NCBI GenBank assembly: GCA_003542415.1
Contig: DPKR01000056.1
Location: forward strand, 1-6,260
Length of the DNA: 6,260 nucleotides
Source: Alphaproteobacteria bacterium
GTDB taxonomy: Bacteria > Pseudomonadota > Alphaproteobacteria > RF32 > CAG-239
Direction: 5' to 3'
Shown: piece after piece, positions 5,651-6,260 of the stretch
Layout: each line of letters starts with the position of its first letter
Numbering within the stretch: position 1 is the first letter of the stretch
Notes under the pieces: generated by a model
The model's database searches: none
Seen by the model: the letters and a program-made list of their open reading frames with translations, nothing else
What the model was told of the DNA's origin: nothing
Program-made: the position numbers and the translations under genes

Positions 5651-6136
5651 TTATTTCCTTACAGCGTGGGCAATCTGATCTAAAAGGGCATTGACCATTT
5701 TGGGTTCGTTCTTTGAAAAGAAAGCATAAGCCAAATCAACATATTCTTGAATCAAAACTTTGGTGTCAATGTCTAAAGTGTTGGTGAGCTCATAAACCGC
5801 GCAAAGGAGAAGGGCCTGCATGGTGCCGTTCATTTTATCAAAATCCCACTTTTCGTTTAAGTAAAGGTTTAAGGATTTTTCCAAAAGCTCTTTTTTGGCG
5901 TGCACACCTTTGACAAGAGATTCAAAATATTCGACATCAATGGGGGAAATTTCAACCATTTCTTCTGTTTTCGATGAGTTATCTTCATCAATGACATAGC
6001 GGCCGATTTTGCCTTCTTTAAAATCTTGAATGACCTCATCAATGGGAAGTTCGCCAAAATGTGCCATATAAACGGCTTGGACGGCGGCTAAACGTGCACC
6101 GGATTTTTTGCGGATTTTTCTTGAGACAAATTTCAT
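5651..6136 (-). CDS. nusB: Transcription antitermination factor NusB
   Basis: This 161-aa, all-helical protein with NusE (S10) binds boxA RNA for rRNA antitermination and transcript processing (family knowledge). The N-terminal basic stretch KIRKKSGARLAAVQAVYMAHF (about 8-28) fits the RNA-binding N-terminal helix, and the C-terminal half contains the family signature DTKVLIQEYVDLAYAFF and EPKMVNALLDQIAHAVRK. A roughly 40-residue middle section (about 32-72) rich in Asp and Glu resembles the alphaproteobacterial type. AAGGA, nine bases before the ATG and overlapping the nrdR stop region, is its ribosome site. It starts 5 bases after nrdR and ends 4 bases before def, so it is the middle gene of a tight operon. 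Confidence 0.95.
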   Translation of the reverse strand: MKFVSRKIRKKSGARLAAVQAVYMAHFGELPIDEVIQDFKEGKIGRYVIDEDNSSKTEEMVEISPIDVEYFESLVKGVHAKKELLEKSLNLYLNEKWDFDKMNGTMQALLLCAVYELTNTLDIDTKVLIQEYVDLAYAFFSKNEPKMVNALLDQIAHAVRK

Positions 6137-6141
6137 GTGTG

Positions 6142-6260
6142 TTAATCCTTCTTTTCTATCACAGGCTTGACGAGCTCATCAATTGTGCGGACGAACTCTT
6201 CAAAATCCTTAATTTCTTTAAAGTCTTTATAAACAGAAGCAAAGCGGATATAAGCAATAT
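6142..6260 (-). CDS. nrdR: Transcriptional repressor NrdR, C-terminal end (runs off the right edge)
   Basis: Only the last 39 codons are visible. They read IAYIRFASVYKDFKEIKDFE and on to the end VIEKKD. The AYIRFASVYKDF motif is the conserved C-terminal signature of NrdR, the zinc-ribbon and ATP-cone repressor that senses ATP/dATP and controls ribonucleotide reductase genes. Both the zinc ribbon and the ATP cone proper lie mainly outside the window, so their integrity cannot be judged. The gene is followed 5 bases later by nusB on the same strand, a neighbourhood common in many bacteria. Confidence 0.93.
   Translation of the reverse strand, partial: IAYIRFASVYKDFKEIKDFEEFVRTIDELVKPVIEKKD

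Overview
The window looks like a chromosomal segment from an anaerobic, fairly AT-rich alphaproteobacterium, possibly a host- or gut-associated lineage. Three things support this. The peptide deformylase and NusB resemble alphaproteobacterial versions, judged from memory of the families and not from a search. An [FeFe]-hydrogenase maturase (HydG) with its TM1266-type companion implies hydrogen metabolism without oxygen. Nothing suggests a phage, plasmid or insertion sequence. The taxonomic call is an inference.

Left part, minus strand (1-1358): a MacA-like periplasmic adaptor followed 12 bases later by the start of a MacB/LolD-type ABC ATPase that runs off the left edge. Together they form the start of a tripartite export operon. 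Intergenic region (1359-1629): it holds an exact 16-bp parS site (ParB/Spo0J binding site, 1490-1505), two 10-bp AT-rich direct repeats, and a sigma70-type promoter with both hexamers at consensus. That promoter drives a 245-aa protein I do not recognise (1630-2367, plus strand), which ends at a bidirectional intrinsic terminator.

Middle part, minus strand (2450-4170): a two-gene operon read from a near-consensus promoter (4198-4226), encoding the small ACT-like TM1266-family protein and then HydG. HydG makes the CO and cyanide ligands of the [FeFe]-hydrogenase H-cluster. HydE, HydF and the hydrogenase itself are not in the window. Diverging from this operon is a 256-aa protein (4302-5072, plus strand) whose predicted eight beta strands and C-terminal motifs suggest a TIM barrel distantly like phosphoribosylanthranilate isomerase.

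Right part, minus strand (5119-6260): a tight housekeeping cluster, nrdR (C-terminal end only), nusB and def, with gaps of 5 and 4 bases, read towards the plus-strand TIM-barrel gene and meeting it at a hairpin terminator.

The most notable item is the perfect parS site. It suggests the segment lies in the origin-proximal chromosome domain, and it sits 7 bp upstream of a consensus promoter for an unknown gene.
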